Shown here piece after piece: positions 35,582-44,456 of a stretch of 64,000 nt of DNA (position 1 is the stretch's first letter; every line of letters begins with the position of its first letter). Where the stretch lies: positions 62,001 to 126,000 of the forward strand of contig NZ_JADKYR010000003.1 of assembly GCF_015354335.1 (NCBI RefSeq). The letters run 5' to 3'. The position numbers and the translations under genes are program-made. Under the pieces are notes generated by a model. It worked only from the letters and a program-made list of their open reading frames with translations, did no database searches and was not told the origin of the DNA. Origin of the DNA: Methylophilus sp. 13 (GTDB lineage Bacteria > Pseudomonadota > Gammaproteobacteria > Burkholderiales > Methylophilaceae).

Positions 35582-36177
35582 GAATAGGATTGTCAGTTTA
35601 AGGCCCTACTGAAGAACGTTTTGTTAAAGCAGTATTAGCACCTTACTTAGCCACCAAAAACGTTATGGTTACACCGATTTCAATGGGTGGGGATGTCAGT
35701 ATAGACAGAATAAAAAGCGATCTAAAGAAAATAGGTTTTAGCTTTGATTATGTCAGTACATTGTATGATTTTTACGGATTTAAGAAGAAGCTAGCAGGCG
35801 AAAATAAGACAGGCTTAGAACAGCGTATTGTTGATGTTGTACATGAAAGCATTAAACCTAAATTAATTCCGTACATCCAGATGTATGAGTTTGAAGGACT
35901 TTTGTTTTCATGTCCTGAGGGCATGGAGCGCGGATTAAATGAGTCTGGAGTGAAAGAGTGGTGCCAGACAGTTCTAGACACCTTTGAAAGTAACCCAGAA
36001 AAAATCAACAACTCTGTCGAAACTTCGCCATCTAAGAGGCTAGAGAAAAAAACAGGGTACCGTAAAACCACTCATGGGCCCAATATAGCTAAAGAAATTG
36101 GCATCAAAAAGATAAGAGAAATGTGCGTTGGATTTGATGCATGGCTTACTAAACTTGAATCACTCTGTAATGATTAA
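35575..36177 (+). pseudogene. DUF4276 protein (TOPRIM-like partner), interrupted by TAA at codon 9
   Basis: From ATG at 35575, overlapping the ATPase stop, the frame reads MVRIGLSV, stop (35599-35601), GPTEERFVKAVLAPYL, and continues open to 36177 with typical DUF4276 blocks (SMGGDVSIDRI, LYDFYGFK, YEFEGLLFS, THGPNIAKEIG, FDAWLTKLE). In the family the motif is VEGPTEERF, so the stop replaces a conserved Glu by a single GAA-to-TAA change. That Glu is the expected TOPRIM metal ligand. The downstream 170-aa frame could start at ATG 35665 but would lack this motif. The protein is either dead, recently mutated, or read through. Confidence 0.82.
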
Positions 36178-36283
36178 ACGTCTACTTTCTATTAAAGCAA
36201 AATTAGTCGGGCCTGCGAACATAATTTGTAACCTAAAAGGTTGTTATGAACCAAGCATCATGCCTATGTAGGATTTTGCTTCT

Positions 36284-36302
36284 TTATGACTCTCCGTCAT
36301 AA
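36284..36302. other. Small hairpin upstream of fklB
   Basis: TTATGAC/GTCATAA is a 7-bp stem with a 5-nt loop about 50 bp before the fklB start, in the 177-bp gap after the DUF4276 gene. Its role is unclear. Confidence 0.3.
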
Positions 36303-36354
36303 TGTGTTGTTTGCTTTTTAAAGCATTATTATAAAGAGATACCAAAGGAAATTT

Positions 36355-36966
36355 ATGATCACCTTAAACACCCTCACTCAACGCCTGAGCTATATCGTCG
36401 GCGAAAATATGGCTCACCAATTGCAAAATGACGGCCTGGAGCTGGATGCTGCGGCCGTGGCGCTGGCAGTGAGCGATGTGATGGCCGGCAATGCTTCACG
36501 CATGACCGACGACGAAAAACGCAGTACAGTGGAACAAGTACAACAAGAGAGCCAGGCCAGACAGATGGCTGCCCACGCGAAAAACAAGGCGGCAGGTGAA
36601 GCCTATCTGGCAGACAATGCGAAAAAAGAAGGCGTAACCACGACAGCAAGTGGCCTGCAGTACAAACAACTGGTCGCAGGCGATGGTGCCAAACCTACCA
36701 CCAGCGACCGTGTCAAAGTCCACTACCACGGCACACTGACCGACGGCACGGTGTTTGATAGCTCTTATCAGCGCGGCGAACCGATTGTGTTCCCGGTGAC
36801 TGGCGTGATTGCAGGCTGGGTAGAAGGCTTGCAGTTGATGAACGTAGGTAGCAAGTTTGAGCTGACCATTCCATCGCACCTGGCGTATGGCGCAAACGGC
36901 AGCGGCCCGGTGATTGGCCCGGATGCGACGCTGGTGTTTCAGGTTGAGTTGTTGGCTATCGAATAA
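36355..36966 (+). CDS. fklB: FKBP-type peptidyl-prolyl isomerase (FklB-like)
   Basis: The 203-aa protein has a helical dimerisation domain (about 1-90) and a C-terminal FKBP domain (about 95-203) with VKVHYHGTLTDGTVFDSS, VTGVIAGWVEGLQLM and IPSHLAYG. It speeds cis-trans proline isomerisation during folding. No signal peptide is seen, so it is likely cytosolic like E. coli FklB. AAAGGAAAT precedes ATG, and a strong terminator follows. Confidence 0.93.
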   Translation: MITLNTLTQRLSYIVGENMAHQLQNDGLELDAAAVALAVSDVMAGNASRMTDDEKRSTVEQVQQESQARQMAAHAKNKAAGEAYLADNAKKEGVTTTASGLQYKQLVAGDGAKPTTSDRVKVHYHGTLTDGTVFDSSYQRGEPIVFPVTGVIAGWVEGLQLMNVGSKFELTIPSHLAYGANGSGPVIGPDATLVFQVELLAIE

Positions 36967-37005
36967 GCCGGTCCTAGTAGTACAAATTCAAGGCAATACA
37001 GATTC

Positions 37006-37030
37006 AGGGCACCCGTCGGGTGCCCTTTTT
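37006..37030 (+). terminator. Rho-independent terminator after fklB
   Basis: AGGGCACCC/GGGTGCCCT stem with a 3-nt loop followed by a T-run. Confidence 0.9.
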
Positions 37031-37114
37031 CATGGGGCCGCTCATTCCCGGCTTGCCTCCCTGCCTGCGCTATTGTTAGACTTTGTGAATCTTTCACATT
37101 GTCGAGCGCCACAG

Positions 37115-37537
37115 ATGCAAGATCCTCAATTAAACTTAACCGGTGAAATCGTGACTGTGCGCCCTGAACACAGCATAGATACCATTCAGCACCTGCCCAA
37201 TTATGTGGGCATCTCTCAAATGACGGCGGGGGCTAGTGGCATTTCGATGAATATCGTGGTGATCCCGCCAGCGGCCAAAGCGCAACCGCATTACCATCAA
37301 GGCTTTGAAACGGCGATTTACCTGCTGAAGGGTGAAGTGCAAACGTTTTATGGTGAAAATTTGAGCAAGTCCTGCACCAATCAAGCGGGCGACTTTATTT
37401 TCATCCCGGCAGGGGTGCCGCATCAGCCTGTCAATTTGAGCCCTGATACCGAAGCGATTGCGCTCGTGGCACGTAACGATGCCAATGAGCAGGAAAGTGT
37501 GCGGGTCTATGCGGCTCAGGCCACTGTGCTTGCCTGA
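37115..37537 (+). CDS. Cupin-domain protein
   Basis: A 140-aa single-domain cupin. Metal-binding motif 1 is PHYHQGFETAIYLLKGEVQ and motif 2 is GDFIFIPAGVPHQPVN. ATG at 37115 gives MQDPQLNLTG; the longer upstream frame is not family-like. Related small cupins bind metal and act as isomerases or sensors; no precise function can be given. It lies 21 bp from the convergent gpsA gene. Confidence 0.85.
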   Translation: MQDPQLNLTGEIVTVRPEHSIDTIQHLPNYVGISQMTAGASGISMNIVVIPPAAKAQPHYHQGFETAIYLLKGEVQTFYGENLSKSCTNQAGDFIFIPAGVPHQPVNLSPDTEAIALVARNDANEQESVRVYAAQATVLA

Positions 37538-37557
37538 TCAAGCCGCTGGTAAAAAAC

Positions 37558-38550
37558 CTAGACTGACTCTTGTCGCTGACCGCGACCCAACAAGGCGCTG
37601 ACCGCTTCTTGCGCCGTTTTCTGGTTAGTGAGTAGTTGATTGACTTCAAAAGTGATGGGCATTTCGACGTCTATGGTTTCGGCACGACGCATGACTTCAC
37701 GCGCAGTATTGACGCCTTCTGCCACGTGGCCTAATCCCGCCAGAATGCTTTCAAGTGATTTGCCCGAAGCCAGCTGCAAGCCGACTTCACGGTTACGCGA
37801 GTATTGACCGGTACAGGTCAGGATCAAGTCGCCCGCCCCCGCCAAGCCCATAAAGGTCTCGGCCTTGGCACCCAGCGCCATGCCAAAGCGGGTGATTTCG
37901 GCTAAGCCCCGCGTGATCATGGCAGCGCGCGCATTGTTACCAAAGCCCATGCCGTCAGAGATGCCGGCGGCAATCGCCATCACGTTTTTAACCGCCCCAC
38001 CTACCGAAGCGCCGACCACGTCGACGCTATCGTAGACGCGCAAGCAGCCGCCATGAATCAGCTGTGCAGATTGCTGCGCCAGCTCGCGGTGATTGGCGGC
38101 GAGTGTAATTGCCGTTGGCAGGCCTCGCACCAGTTCGGCGGCAAAGCTGGGGCCGCTTAACACGCCCCATGGATACTCTGCGCCCAACTCCTCTTGCGCC
38201 ACTTCAAAAGGCAGTTTTGCCGTTTGCGGCTCCAGGCCTTTGTTGGCCCAGATCAAGGGCTGTTGTATGGCCAGACTTTTGAGTTGCTGCAAAATCGGCC
38301 GGAAACCCGCCGTAGGCACCACGGATAAAATCAAATCGGCGCCATCAATCGCTGCAGCCAGATCATCCTCTACCGAGAGTTTTTCAGGGAAAGCAAAGTC
38401 GCCCAGATACAGCGGATTGGCACGCGCCTTGCGCATGCCAGAAACGTGCCCGCTATTACGCGCCCACAACACCACCTCGTGCTGCAAGGCAATATGCATG
38501 GCAAGTGCAGTACCCCAGGCACCTGCACCAAGAACGGCAACTTTACTCAT
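37558..38550 (-). CDS. gpsA: Glycerol-3-phosphate dehydrogenase [NAD(P)+]
   Basis: The 330-aa protein has the GAGAWGTALA Rossmann motif, the SGPSFAAE motif, AVKNVMAIAAGISDGMGFGNN and the GLAGAGDLILTCTG block. It reduces dihydroxyacetone phosphate to sn-glycerol 3-phosphate for phospholipid synthesis. It ends the conserved order rhodanese, grxC, secB, gpsA. AGGATCC lies before ATG. Confidence 0.97.
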   Translation of the reverse strand: MSKVAVLGAGAWGTALAMHIALQHEVVLWARNSGHVSGMRKARANPLYLGDFAFPEKLSVEDDLAAAIDGADLILSVVPTAGFRPILQQLKSLAIQQPLIWANKGLEPQTAKLPFEVAQEELGAEYPWGVLSGPSFAAELVRGLPTAITLAANHRELAQQSAQLIHGGCLRVYDSVDVVGASVGGAVKNVMAIAAGISDGMGFGNNARAAMITRGLAEITRFGMALGAKAETFMGLAGAGDLILTCTGQYSRNREVGLQLASGKSLESILAGLGHVAEGVNTAREVMRRAETIDVEMPITFEVNQLLTNQKTAQEAVSALLGRGQRQESV

Positions 38551-38611
38551 TTGGATGGATCCTGATCAGTCACCGCGAGCTGTCTGCGGTGACTGACAAA
38601 GTGAGACGAAA

Positions 38612-39088
38612 TTAGTTAGGAGCGCCAGCCGCTTGCGCAGCTTGTTGCTGCTGTTGCAGATACAAGGCTTCAAAGTTGATCGGGTTCAACAACACGGGCA
38701 TGAAGCCAGCGCGGGTAACCATATCGGAGATGGCTTCGCGTGCATAAGGGAACAAGATGTTAGGGCAAGCCACCGCCAGGATAGGCTCCATGTTTTCTTG
38801 TGGCACGTTGCGGATGGCAAAAATACCGGATTGGTTCACTTCTACCAGGAATGCGGTTTTATCTTCGATTTTCGCGGTCACAGTCACTTTGATGGAGACG
38901 TTGAAAATACCATCTTCAACCTGTTGTGCCGTATTACCCAGTTCTACATTGATCTGTGGCGTCGTACGCTCGGTGAAAATCGCTGGTGCATTAGGCACTT
39001 CGATAGAAGCATCATGCACATACAATTTTTCGATGCTGAAAATCGGTGCTGCGTTTTGGTCCGCTTGGTTTTGTGGTTCCTGAGCCAT
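38612..39088 (-). CDS. secB: Protein-export chaperone SecB
   Basis: The 158-aa protein matches SecB ([53 protein letters not shown]). It forms tetramers that hold preproteins unfolded for SecA. A Gln/Ala-rich tail ends it. AAGGACG precedes ATG. It lies between grxC and gpsA, as is usual in proteobacteria. Confidence 0.97.
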   Translation of the reverse strand: MAQEPQNQADQNAAPIFSIEKLYVHDASIEVPNAPAIFTERTTPQINVELGNTAQQVEDGIFNVSIKVTVTAKIEDKTAFLVEVNQSGIFAIRNVPQENMEPILAVACPNILFPYAREAISDMVTRAGFMPVLLNPINFEALYLQQQQQAAQAAGAPN

Positions 39089-39183
39089 GAATCGTCCTTA
39101 AAATTATCAATACACAAAGGCGCTATTCTAACCGGACATCCCTAGCCTGACTATGGGTTTTTTATGACAGCGGACAGGTCACT

Positions 39184-39444
39184 TCAAGCGGCCAGCAACG
39201 GGTCCAGACCGCCCTGCACATCCAGGGCATGCAAGTCATCAAAGCCGCCAACATGGTGCTCGCCAATAAAAATCTGTGGCACCGTACGGCGGCCGGTTTT
39301 TTCCATCATTTCGGCCCGTAACTCTGGCTGCAAATCGACACGAATTTTTTCAATTTCGGTCACGCCCTTGTTTTTCAATAACCGTTCGGCATTGATGCAA
39401 TAAGGGCAGACTGCCGAGGTATACATCACTACTTTTGCCATCAT
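39184..39444 (-). CDS. grxC: Glutaredoxin 3
   Basis: The 86-aa redox protein has the CPYC active site (TSAVCPYCINAERLL) and the TVPQIFIGEHHVGGFDDL glutathione-binding block. Start is the first of two ATGs, after AAAGGAAT; the longer open frame is the rhodanese gene region read out of frame. Eight bases separate it from the rhodanese stop. Confidence 0.95.
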   Translation of the reverse strand: MMAKVVMYTSAVCPYCINAERLLKNKGVTEIEKIRVDLQPELRAEMMEKTGRRTVPQIFIGEHHVGGFDDLHALDVQGGLDPLLAA

Positions 39445-39452
39445 GATTCCTT

Positions 39453-39884
39453 TCAAGTGGATGACTTGGTGGCTGGCATCTTGGCCTCCACCCAGGCGGC
39501 CATGCCACCTTTGAGCACATTCAACGTGGTAAAGCCCTGTGCCTTGAGCAATTTGGCGGCGGCGTTGGCGCGGCTGCCGCGCTGGCAAACCAGCAACACC
39601 GGCTTTTCCTTGAATTTTTGAATTTCATTTATGCGGTCAGCCAGTTGCGCAAGCGGAATATGGCGCGCACCCTGCAAATGCCCCTGGGCAAATTCGTCCG
39701 CCTCGCGCACATCCAGTACCAAAGCAGATTTTCTATTCATCAGCATCACGGCTTCAGTGACTGAGAGCACAGTTGCCCCCGCCGCAGAACGGCTCAGCAT
39801 GGGTAAGATGAGCGCCAGGCCAGAGCCCACCGCCAGTCCGATTAACAACACATTATGTTTTAAAAATTCCACAGCGTTACTCAC
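39453..39884 (-). CDS. Membrane-anchored rhodanese-like protein
   Basis: The 143-aa protein has an N-terminal membrane segment (VLLIGLAVGSGLALILPML) and one rhodanese domain with the active-site loop CQRGSR (Cys100-101 region) and DVREADEFAQGHLQGARHIP. It is the YibN type found upstream of grxC and secB. It likely carries out sulfur transfer near the membrane. It is divergent from gpmI. Confidence 0.93.
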   Translation of the reverse strand: MSNAVEFLKHNVLLIGLAVGSGLALILPMLSRSAAGATVLSVTEAVMLMNRKSALVLDVREADEFAQGHLQGARHIPLAQLADRINEIQKFKEKPVLLVCQRGSRANAAAKLLKAQGFTTLNVLKGGMAAWVEAKMPATKSST

Positions 39885-40018
39885 TTTGTTGGGTTATGAC
39901 GACCGGTGTGCGGTCTTCAGGAGACTGGCCGCTTGGGTAGGCGTGACCAGCGGTTGCGATTATAATAGACGAATTCATCAATCCGACATTTCGTCACCAC
40001 TTTTAAAGATTGTTAGCC

Positions 40019-41569
40019 ATGTCTATCAAACCTGTCATATTGCTGATCCTCGATGGTTTTGGCCACAGCGAGACCCGCGAACACAATGCTGTTTTACAGG
40101 CAAACACGCCCAACCTCGACCGGCTCAAAGCCACTTACCCCCACAGCCTGATCAACGCCTCCGAACACTATGTCGGCCTGCCAGACGGCCAAATGGGCAA
40201 TTCTGAAGTGGGTCACCTGAATATTGGGGCGGGACGCATTGTCTTTCAAGACTTTGAGCGTATTAATAACAGTATCAGCAGTGGTGAGTTTTTCAAGTTA
40301 CCCGCCCTGGTCAATGCCATGCATGCCCTCAAAGCCAGTAACAAAGCGCTGCATATCCTGGGCCTGCTGTCTGATGGCGGCGTGCATAGCTACCAGCCGC
40401 ATATTCACGCCCTGCTCGAAATGGCCAAGCAACAGGGCCTGAGCAAGGTGTATGTGCATGCCTTTCTCGATGGCCGCGACACCCCGCCCAAAAGCGCGCA
40501 GCCTTACCTGCAAGCGCTCGAAGACCATCTCCAGCAGCTTGGCGTTGGCCGGGTGGCCTCTGTGGGCGGCCGCTTTTATGGCATGGACCGCGACAAGCGC
40601 TGGGAGCGTGTCTCGGTGGCTTATGAGTTGCTGGTCAATGGTACAGCCGAATATGTGGCGGCAGATAGCCTGACCGCCTTGCAGCAAGCGTACGCCCGCG
40701 ATGAAAGCGACGAGTTTGTGAAGTGCACGGCGATTCGCGCTGCTGACGAAGCCCCCGTGCGTATGGAAGACGGTGACTGCCTGGTGTTCATGAACTTTAG
40801 GAGTGACCGCGCCCGCCAGCTGACCGATGCCCTGCTCAACCAGCAGTTTGCAGGCTTTGAGCGCAGCCGGGTGCCACGCTTTAGCCACTATTTTACGCTG
40901 ACCCAGTACGACAAAAACCAGACGCTGGCAGAACCGATTTTCGCGCCCTACACCGTGCCCAATACCTTTGGCGAATACGTCTCCAAGCTCGGGCTCAAGC
41001 AATTGCGCATTGCCGAAACTGAAAAATATCCACACGTGACGTTCTTCTTCAACGGCGGTGAAGAAACCGTTTTTGCTGGTGAAGACCGTATTCTGGTGCC
41101 TTCACCCAAAGTTGCGACCTATGACTTGCAACCAGAAATGAGTGCGCCAGAAGTCACCGACAAACTGGTCGCCGCCATTGAATCACAGCAATATCAGGCC
41201 GTGATCTGCAACTATGCCAATGGCGATATGGTGGGCCATACCGGCAACTTGCAAGCGGCCATTAAAGCGGTAGAAACGCTGGACACCTGTGTCGGCCGGA
41301 TTGTGGCGGCTGCCCAAAAAACCGGCGCTGAAGTGATTATTACCGCCGACCATGGCAACGCCGAGAGCATGTTTGACCACACCAGTGCGCAGGCACACAC
41401 CCAGCACACCACCAATCTGGTGCCCTTTATTTACGTTGGGCGCCAGGCGATGATTCGTAGCGGCGGCGCACTGTCAGACATTGCACCGACCTTGTTATCG
41501 CTGATGGGGGTCGCACAACCTGCAGAAATGACCGGCCAGTCGCTGATCCAATTGAATGCTGCGGCCTGA
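40019..41569 (+). CDS. gpmI: Cofactor-independent phosphoglycerate mutase
   Basis: The 516-aa metalloenzyme interconverts 2- and 3-phosphoglycerate. It shows DGFGHSE, the catalytic Ser in [23 protein letters not shown] and the Mn-binding [13 protein letters not shown] at 40019 starts MSIKPVILL. It is followed 16 bp later by the EnvC-like gene, a common pairing (gpmI-envC) in proteobacteria. Confidence 0.97.
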   Translation: MSIKPVILLILDGFGHSETREHNAVLQANTPNLDRLKATYPHSLINASEHYVGLPDGQMGNSEVGHLNIGAGRIVFQDFERINNSISSGEFFKLPALVNAMHALKASNKALHILGLLSDGGVHSYQPHIHALLEMAKQQGLSKVYVHAFLDGRDTPPKSAQPYLQALEDHLQQLGVGRVASVGGRFYGMDRDKRWERVSVAYELLVNGTAEYVAADSLTALQQAYARDESDEFVKCTAIRAADEAPVRMEDGDCLVFMNFRSDRARQLTDALLNQQFAGFERSRVPRFSHYFTLTQYDKNQTLAEPIFAPYTVPNTFGEYVSKLGLKQLRIAETEKYPHVTFFFNGGEETVFAGEDRILVPSPKVATYDLQPEMSAPEVTDKLVAAIESQQYQAVICNYANGDMVGHTGNLQAAIKAVETLDTCVGRIVAAAQKTGAEVIITADHGNAESMFDHTSAQAHTQHTTNLVPFIYVGRQAMIRSGGALSDIAPTLLSLMGVAQPAEMTGQSLIQLNAAA

Positions 41570-41585
41570 GTGGCCACTCAGGTGC

Positions 41586-42965
41586 ATGACTCCGATCCTC
41601 GTTAAGCAGCTGGCAAAGCCAGCGATCAAGTGCTTTAGCCTGTTGGCAGGCCTCTGGCTCTGTGGCGCCGTGAGCCTGCCAGCGCAGGCCGCGACTGCGG
41701 ACAAAACAGAAACGACCAAAGGCGATCTCGAACAGGTCAAAGAGAAAATTCAGCAACTGGCCAATGCGCTGAAAGCTTCGCGCGTGGCCAAACAGGATGC
41801 ACATGAAGCGCTCAAGGCTTCGGAAACGGCCATCAGCGCATCCCGCAAAAAATTGCGCGAGATTCAGGATGCGCAGCTGGAAAACCGCAGCAAGTTACAA
41901 GACTTGCAAAAGCAGCTCAACGGTCTGCAACGTCAGGTCAACCAGCAAAAACAATCGCTCAACGAGCAGCTAAACCAGCAATATCGGCATGGCAACCATA
42001 GCCCGCTGCAAATGCTGTTGCAACAACAGGACCCCAACAACACGGCACGCAATCTTAAATACCTGGGCTATCTGACGGCGGCGCACCAGCAACAGATTCA
42101 GTCGCTGCAAACTAACCAGGAAGCCATAGACCGCGTCCGCACGCAAACCACCGAACAATTGCACGAAACCGAACGTCTGGCCAGCCAATACAGCGACACC
42201 ACGCAAAAACTGGAAAACGAAAAATCACTGCGTAGCGAGGCGTTAAAAGAGCTGTCCAAACAGATCGAAACGCAAGAACAGCAGATGGTCCGGCTGAAAA
42301 AAGACGAAGAAGCGCTGTCACAGTTGTTCCAGCGCTTGCTGGCCGAGGCCAAGAAACGTGAGCAGGAAGCGCTGGCGAAAGCCAAGCGCGAGAAAGAAGC
42401 AGCGGCTAAAAAAGCCGCCGAACTGGCGACGCGCAAAAAGAAATCTGGCGGCCGCACGTTTGAGCATACGCCGCAAGCGACAGTCGATGAATCAGGCAGC
42501 GACACGCAAAGCAGCACCGTGATTGCCAAAAACGAAACGCTGCCTGAATACAATGCCAACAAGGAAAACTTTGCCCAGTTACGGGGACGCTTGCGCCTGC
42601 CGGTGCGCGGCGATGTGATCAACCGTTTTGGCACGGCCCGGGCAGAGACCGGGGTAAGCTGGAAAGGCATCTTCATCCGCGCCAGGGAGGGCAGCGAGGT
42701 GAAATCGGTCGCGGGCGGGCAAGTGGTGTTTGCCGACTGGATGCGTGGCTTTGGCAACCTGATTGTGATTGACCACGGCAACGGCTACATGAGCCTGTAC
42801 GGTAACAACGAGGCCTTGTACAAATCGTCAGGGCAAAGTGTTAAAGCGGGCGATACGATTGCCGCGGTGGGCAATAGCGGTGGCAATGCTGAAAATGGGG
42901 TTTATTACGAACTGCGCCGCAACAGTGTGCCGTTTGATCCGCTGCAATGGAGTAGTGTGCGTTAG
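41586..42965 (+). CDS. EnvC-like murein hydrolase activator (degenerate LytM)
   Basis: The 459-aa protein has a signal peptide (LLAGLWLCGAVSLPAQAA), a long coiled coil (about 45-275) and a C-terminal LytM/M23 domain. Zinc ligands of active M23 peptidases are lost: the HxxxD motif reads SWKGIFI and the HxH motif reads YYELR. That matches EnvC, which activates cell-wall amidases at the division septum rather than cutting itself. Start at 41586 removes ten non-signal residues. It follows gpmI. Confidence 0.92.
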   Translation: MTPILVKQLAKPAIKCFSLLAGLWLCGAVSLPAQAATADKTETTKGDLEQVKEKIQQLANALKASRVAKQDAHEALKASETAISASRKKLREIQDAQLENRSKLQDLQKQLNGLQRQVNQQKQSLNEQLNQQYRHGNHSPLQMLLQQQDPNNTARNLKYLGYLTAAHQQQIQSLQTNQEAIDRVRTQTTEQLHETERLASQYSDTTQKLENEKSLRSEALKELSKQIETQEQQMVRLKKDEEALSQLFQRLLAEAKKREQEALAKAKREKEAAAKKAAELATRKKKSGGRTFEHTPQATVDESGSDTQSSTVIAKNETLPEYNANKENFAQLRGRLRLPVRGDVINRFGTARAETGVSWKGIFIRAREGSEVKSVAGGQVVFADWMRGFGNLIVIDHGNGYMSLYGNNEALYKSSGQSVKAGDTIAAVGNSGGNAENGVYYELRRNSVPFDPLQWSSVR

Positions 42966-43012
42966 GCGTTGGCCCGCCTTGCGCACCCCGGTGTCCTGGT
43001 CGGCGCGCGGTC

Positions 43013-43312
43013 CTAGTACCGTTCTTCTGTTGAAGAATCCACGGCCTCGCGCACATGCTGCCTGGCTTCCAGATACAACTTGTCCAGCTCAGCTTGCGAC
43101 ATGGTAAGCGTGGTGTTAGAGACCTGCATGAGTTGCACGGGGCGTGTGCCCCCCGCTGCTGGCATGGCATCCGCTGGCGGCGCCAGATCATTGGACGACA
43201 CATCACTGGGTGGCAGGGGAAGCGCTGTAGACACTTGGCTGGGCGCATCTTCGCTACAAGCCACCACCAAAAAACTACAGGTCAGAGATAAAAACAGTTC
43301 AGAATAACGCAC
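43013..43312 (-). CDS. Small lipoprotein
   Basis: A 99-aa protein with lipobox LVVACS after a short hydrophobic leader, so lipid-anchored. A Pro/Ala/Ser-rich linker and a charged helix (MSQAELDKLYLEARQHVREA) follow. The start is GTG at 43312. Unknown function; it is convergent with the EnvC-like gene. Confidence 0.72.
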   Translation of the reverse strand: MRYSELFLSLTCSFLVVACSEDAPSQVSTALPLPPSDVSSNDLAPPADAMPAAGGTRPVQLMQVSNTTLTMSQAELDKLYLEARQHVREAVDSSTEERY

Positions 43313-43347
43313 GGCAATACGACACTTCTATCAAATACTCAAAAATC

Positions 43348-43767
43348 TTATTCACCCATCACATGCATGAGGACGCGTCTGCGGGCAGGCAGGTGTCGAT
43401 GCTCAAACAAAAAAATGCCTTGCCACTGGCCCAGGGCAACCCTGCCTTGTAGCACAGGAATCGACAAGCTGGTTTGTGTCAGCGCGGTACGCACATGTGC
43501 AGGCATGTCATCCGGGCCCTCCACAGTATGAATGAACAGGTCATCGCCATCCGGTACCAGCCGGTTAAAAAAGGCTTCCAGGTCCACCAGCACATCGCGG
43601 TCATAATTTTCATTGATCAGCAGGCTGGCTGAAGTGTGCTGGATATACAGCGTCAACAAGCCGGACTGAATGCCGGATTGCTGCACCCATTGCAATACCT
43701 GCGGCGTGATGTCATACAAACGCCGACCTTGGGCATTAATAGAGAGGGTTTCGTGCTGTTGTCGCAT
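43348..43767 (-). CDS. yjbQ: YjbQ-family protein (UPF0047)
   Basis: The 139-aa protein matches UPF0047: HTSASLLINENYD, the DGDDLFIHTVEGPDDMPAHV block, and GQWQGIFLFEHRH. The family has a reported weak thiamine-phosphate synthase activity; its main role is unsettled. It lies between two lipoprotein genes in the same direction. Confidence 0.93.
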   Translation of the reverse strand: MRQQHETLSINAQGRRLYDITPQVLQWVQQSGIQSGLLTLYIQHTSASLLINENYDRDVLVDLEAFFNRLVPDGDDLFIHTVEGPDDMPAHVRTALTQTSLSIPVLQGRVALGQWQGIFLFEHRHLPARRRVLMHVMGE

Positions 43768-43797
43768 CCATCAATCTATCCGTAAATCAGCGTCAGT

Positions 43798-44334
43798 TTA
43801 CCAGTAACGCCAGCCGCCGCCCCAATAGGGCCGGGGTCCCCAAGGGCCACCATAAAAACCGGGGCCGCCGTAAAAACCTGGCCCGTAAAACCAGGGATCC
43901 ATGCTGCGCAACCGGGCATAATCCCGTTCACGCTTTAACTTGGCTTCTGCCTCGGCGCGCGCTTTTTCACGCTTGTTAATCTCATCGGCGATGGCGTTTT
44001 GCTGCGCCAGTGCATTTGCCTGCTGCATATAATCAAGCACGCCTTTGGAAATACCTTTTTGATGCCACGACAGCACCTCTGAAGGGGTCAATGCATAACG
44101 CGATTGCGACTGCTTGATTGCATCAATAATTTCGGCATCCGTCTTGCCCTGCTTGCTCATGGTCACAATCTCATCCAAACTCAACGTCGACTGCGGCGGT
44201 GGCACCAGCGCAGCGAGTTGCTCGGGAGAAATACGGTCAATCTGCACCGGTTGCGGTGGTTGTGTCGCGCATCCGCTCATCAAACCGAGCAAAAAAATGA
44301 TCAAGGACAAACGCCAAGCTTGTGAGTCTCGCAT
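43798..44334 (-). CDS. Lipoprotein with Gly/Tyr/Trp/Pro-rich tail
   Basis: A 178-aa lipoprotein (lipobox MSGC after SLIIFLLGL). Residues 50-100 contain LDEIVTMSKQGKTDAEIID and an SRYALTPSEVLSWHQKGISKGVLDYM block that recurs in small envelope lipoproteins; then a charged helix and a tail of repeated GPGFYGGP units. No function known. It is preceded by a terminator for clpB. Confidence 0.82.
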   Translation of the reverse strand: MRDSQAWRLSLIIFLLGLMSGCATQPPQPVQIDRISPEQLAALVPPPQSTLSLDEIVTMSKQGKTDAEIIDAIKQSQSRYALTPSEVLSWHQKGISKGVLDYMQQANALAQQNAIADEINKREKARAEAEAKLKRERDYARLRSMDPWFYGPGFYGGPGFYGGPWGPRPYWGGGWRYW

Positions 44335-44364
44335 AGTTGCTCCATTTTACACCCGCACAATAAA

Positions 44365-44390
44365 AAAGGGTCATACGAATATGACCCTTT
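44365..44390 (-). terminator. Terminator after clpB
   Basis: AAAGGGTCAT/ATGACCCTTT stem with 6-nt loop; on the minus strand a TTTTTTATT run follows, so it ends the clpB transcript. Confidence 0.85.
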
Positions 44391-44456
44391 GCTTGCACCA
44401 CAGGTTCAGCCTGCAGGCAGATGACCACGCTGCGCCCAAGATGCGCGCGCTGACAC

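Noticed and set aside
35575-36177. Selenocysteine or programmed readthrough at TAA of DUF4276
   Set aside because: TAA is not used for selenocysteine, and no stimulatory structure was recognised; nonsense mutation is simpler.
36914-37114. N-terminal extension of the cupin gene overlapping fklB and its terminator
   Set aside because: Runs through a strong terminator and lacks family similarity; ATG 37115 gives the cupin start.
40298-41035. 245-codon antisense frame in gpmI
   Set aside because: Shadow of a highly conserved gene; no independent evidence.
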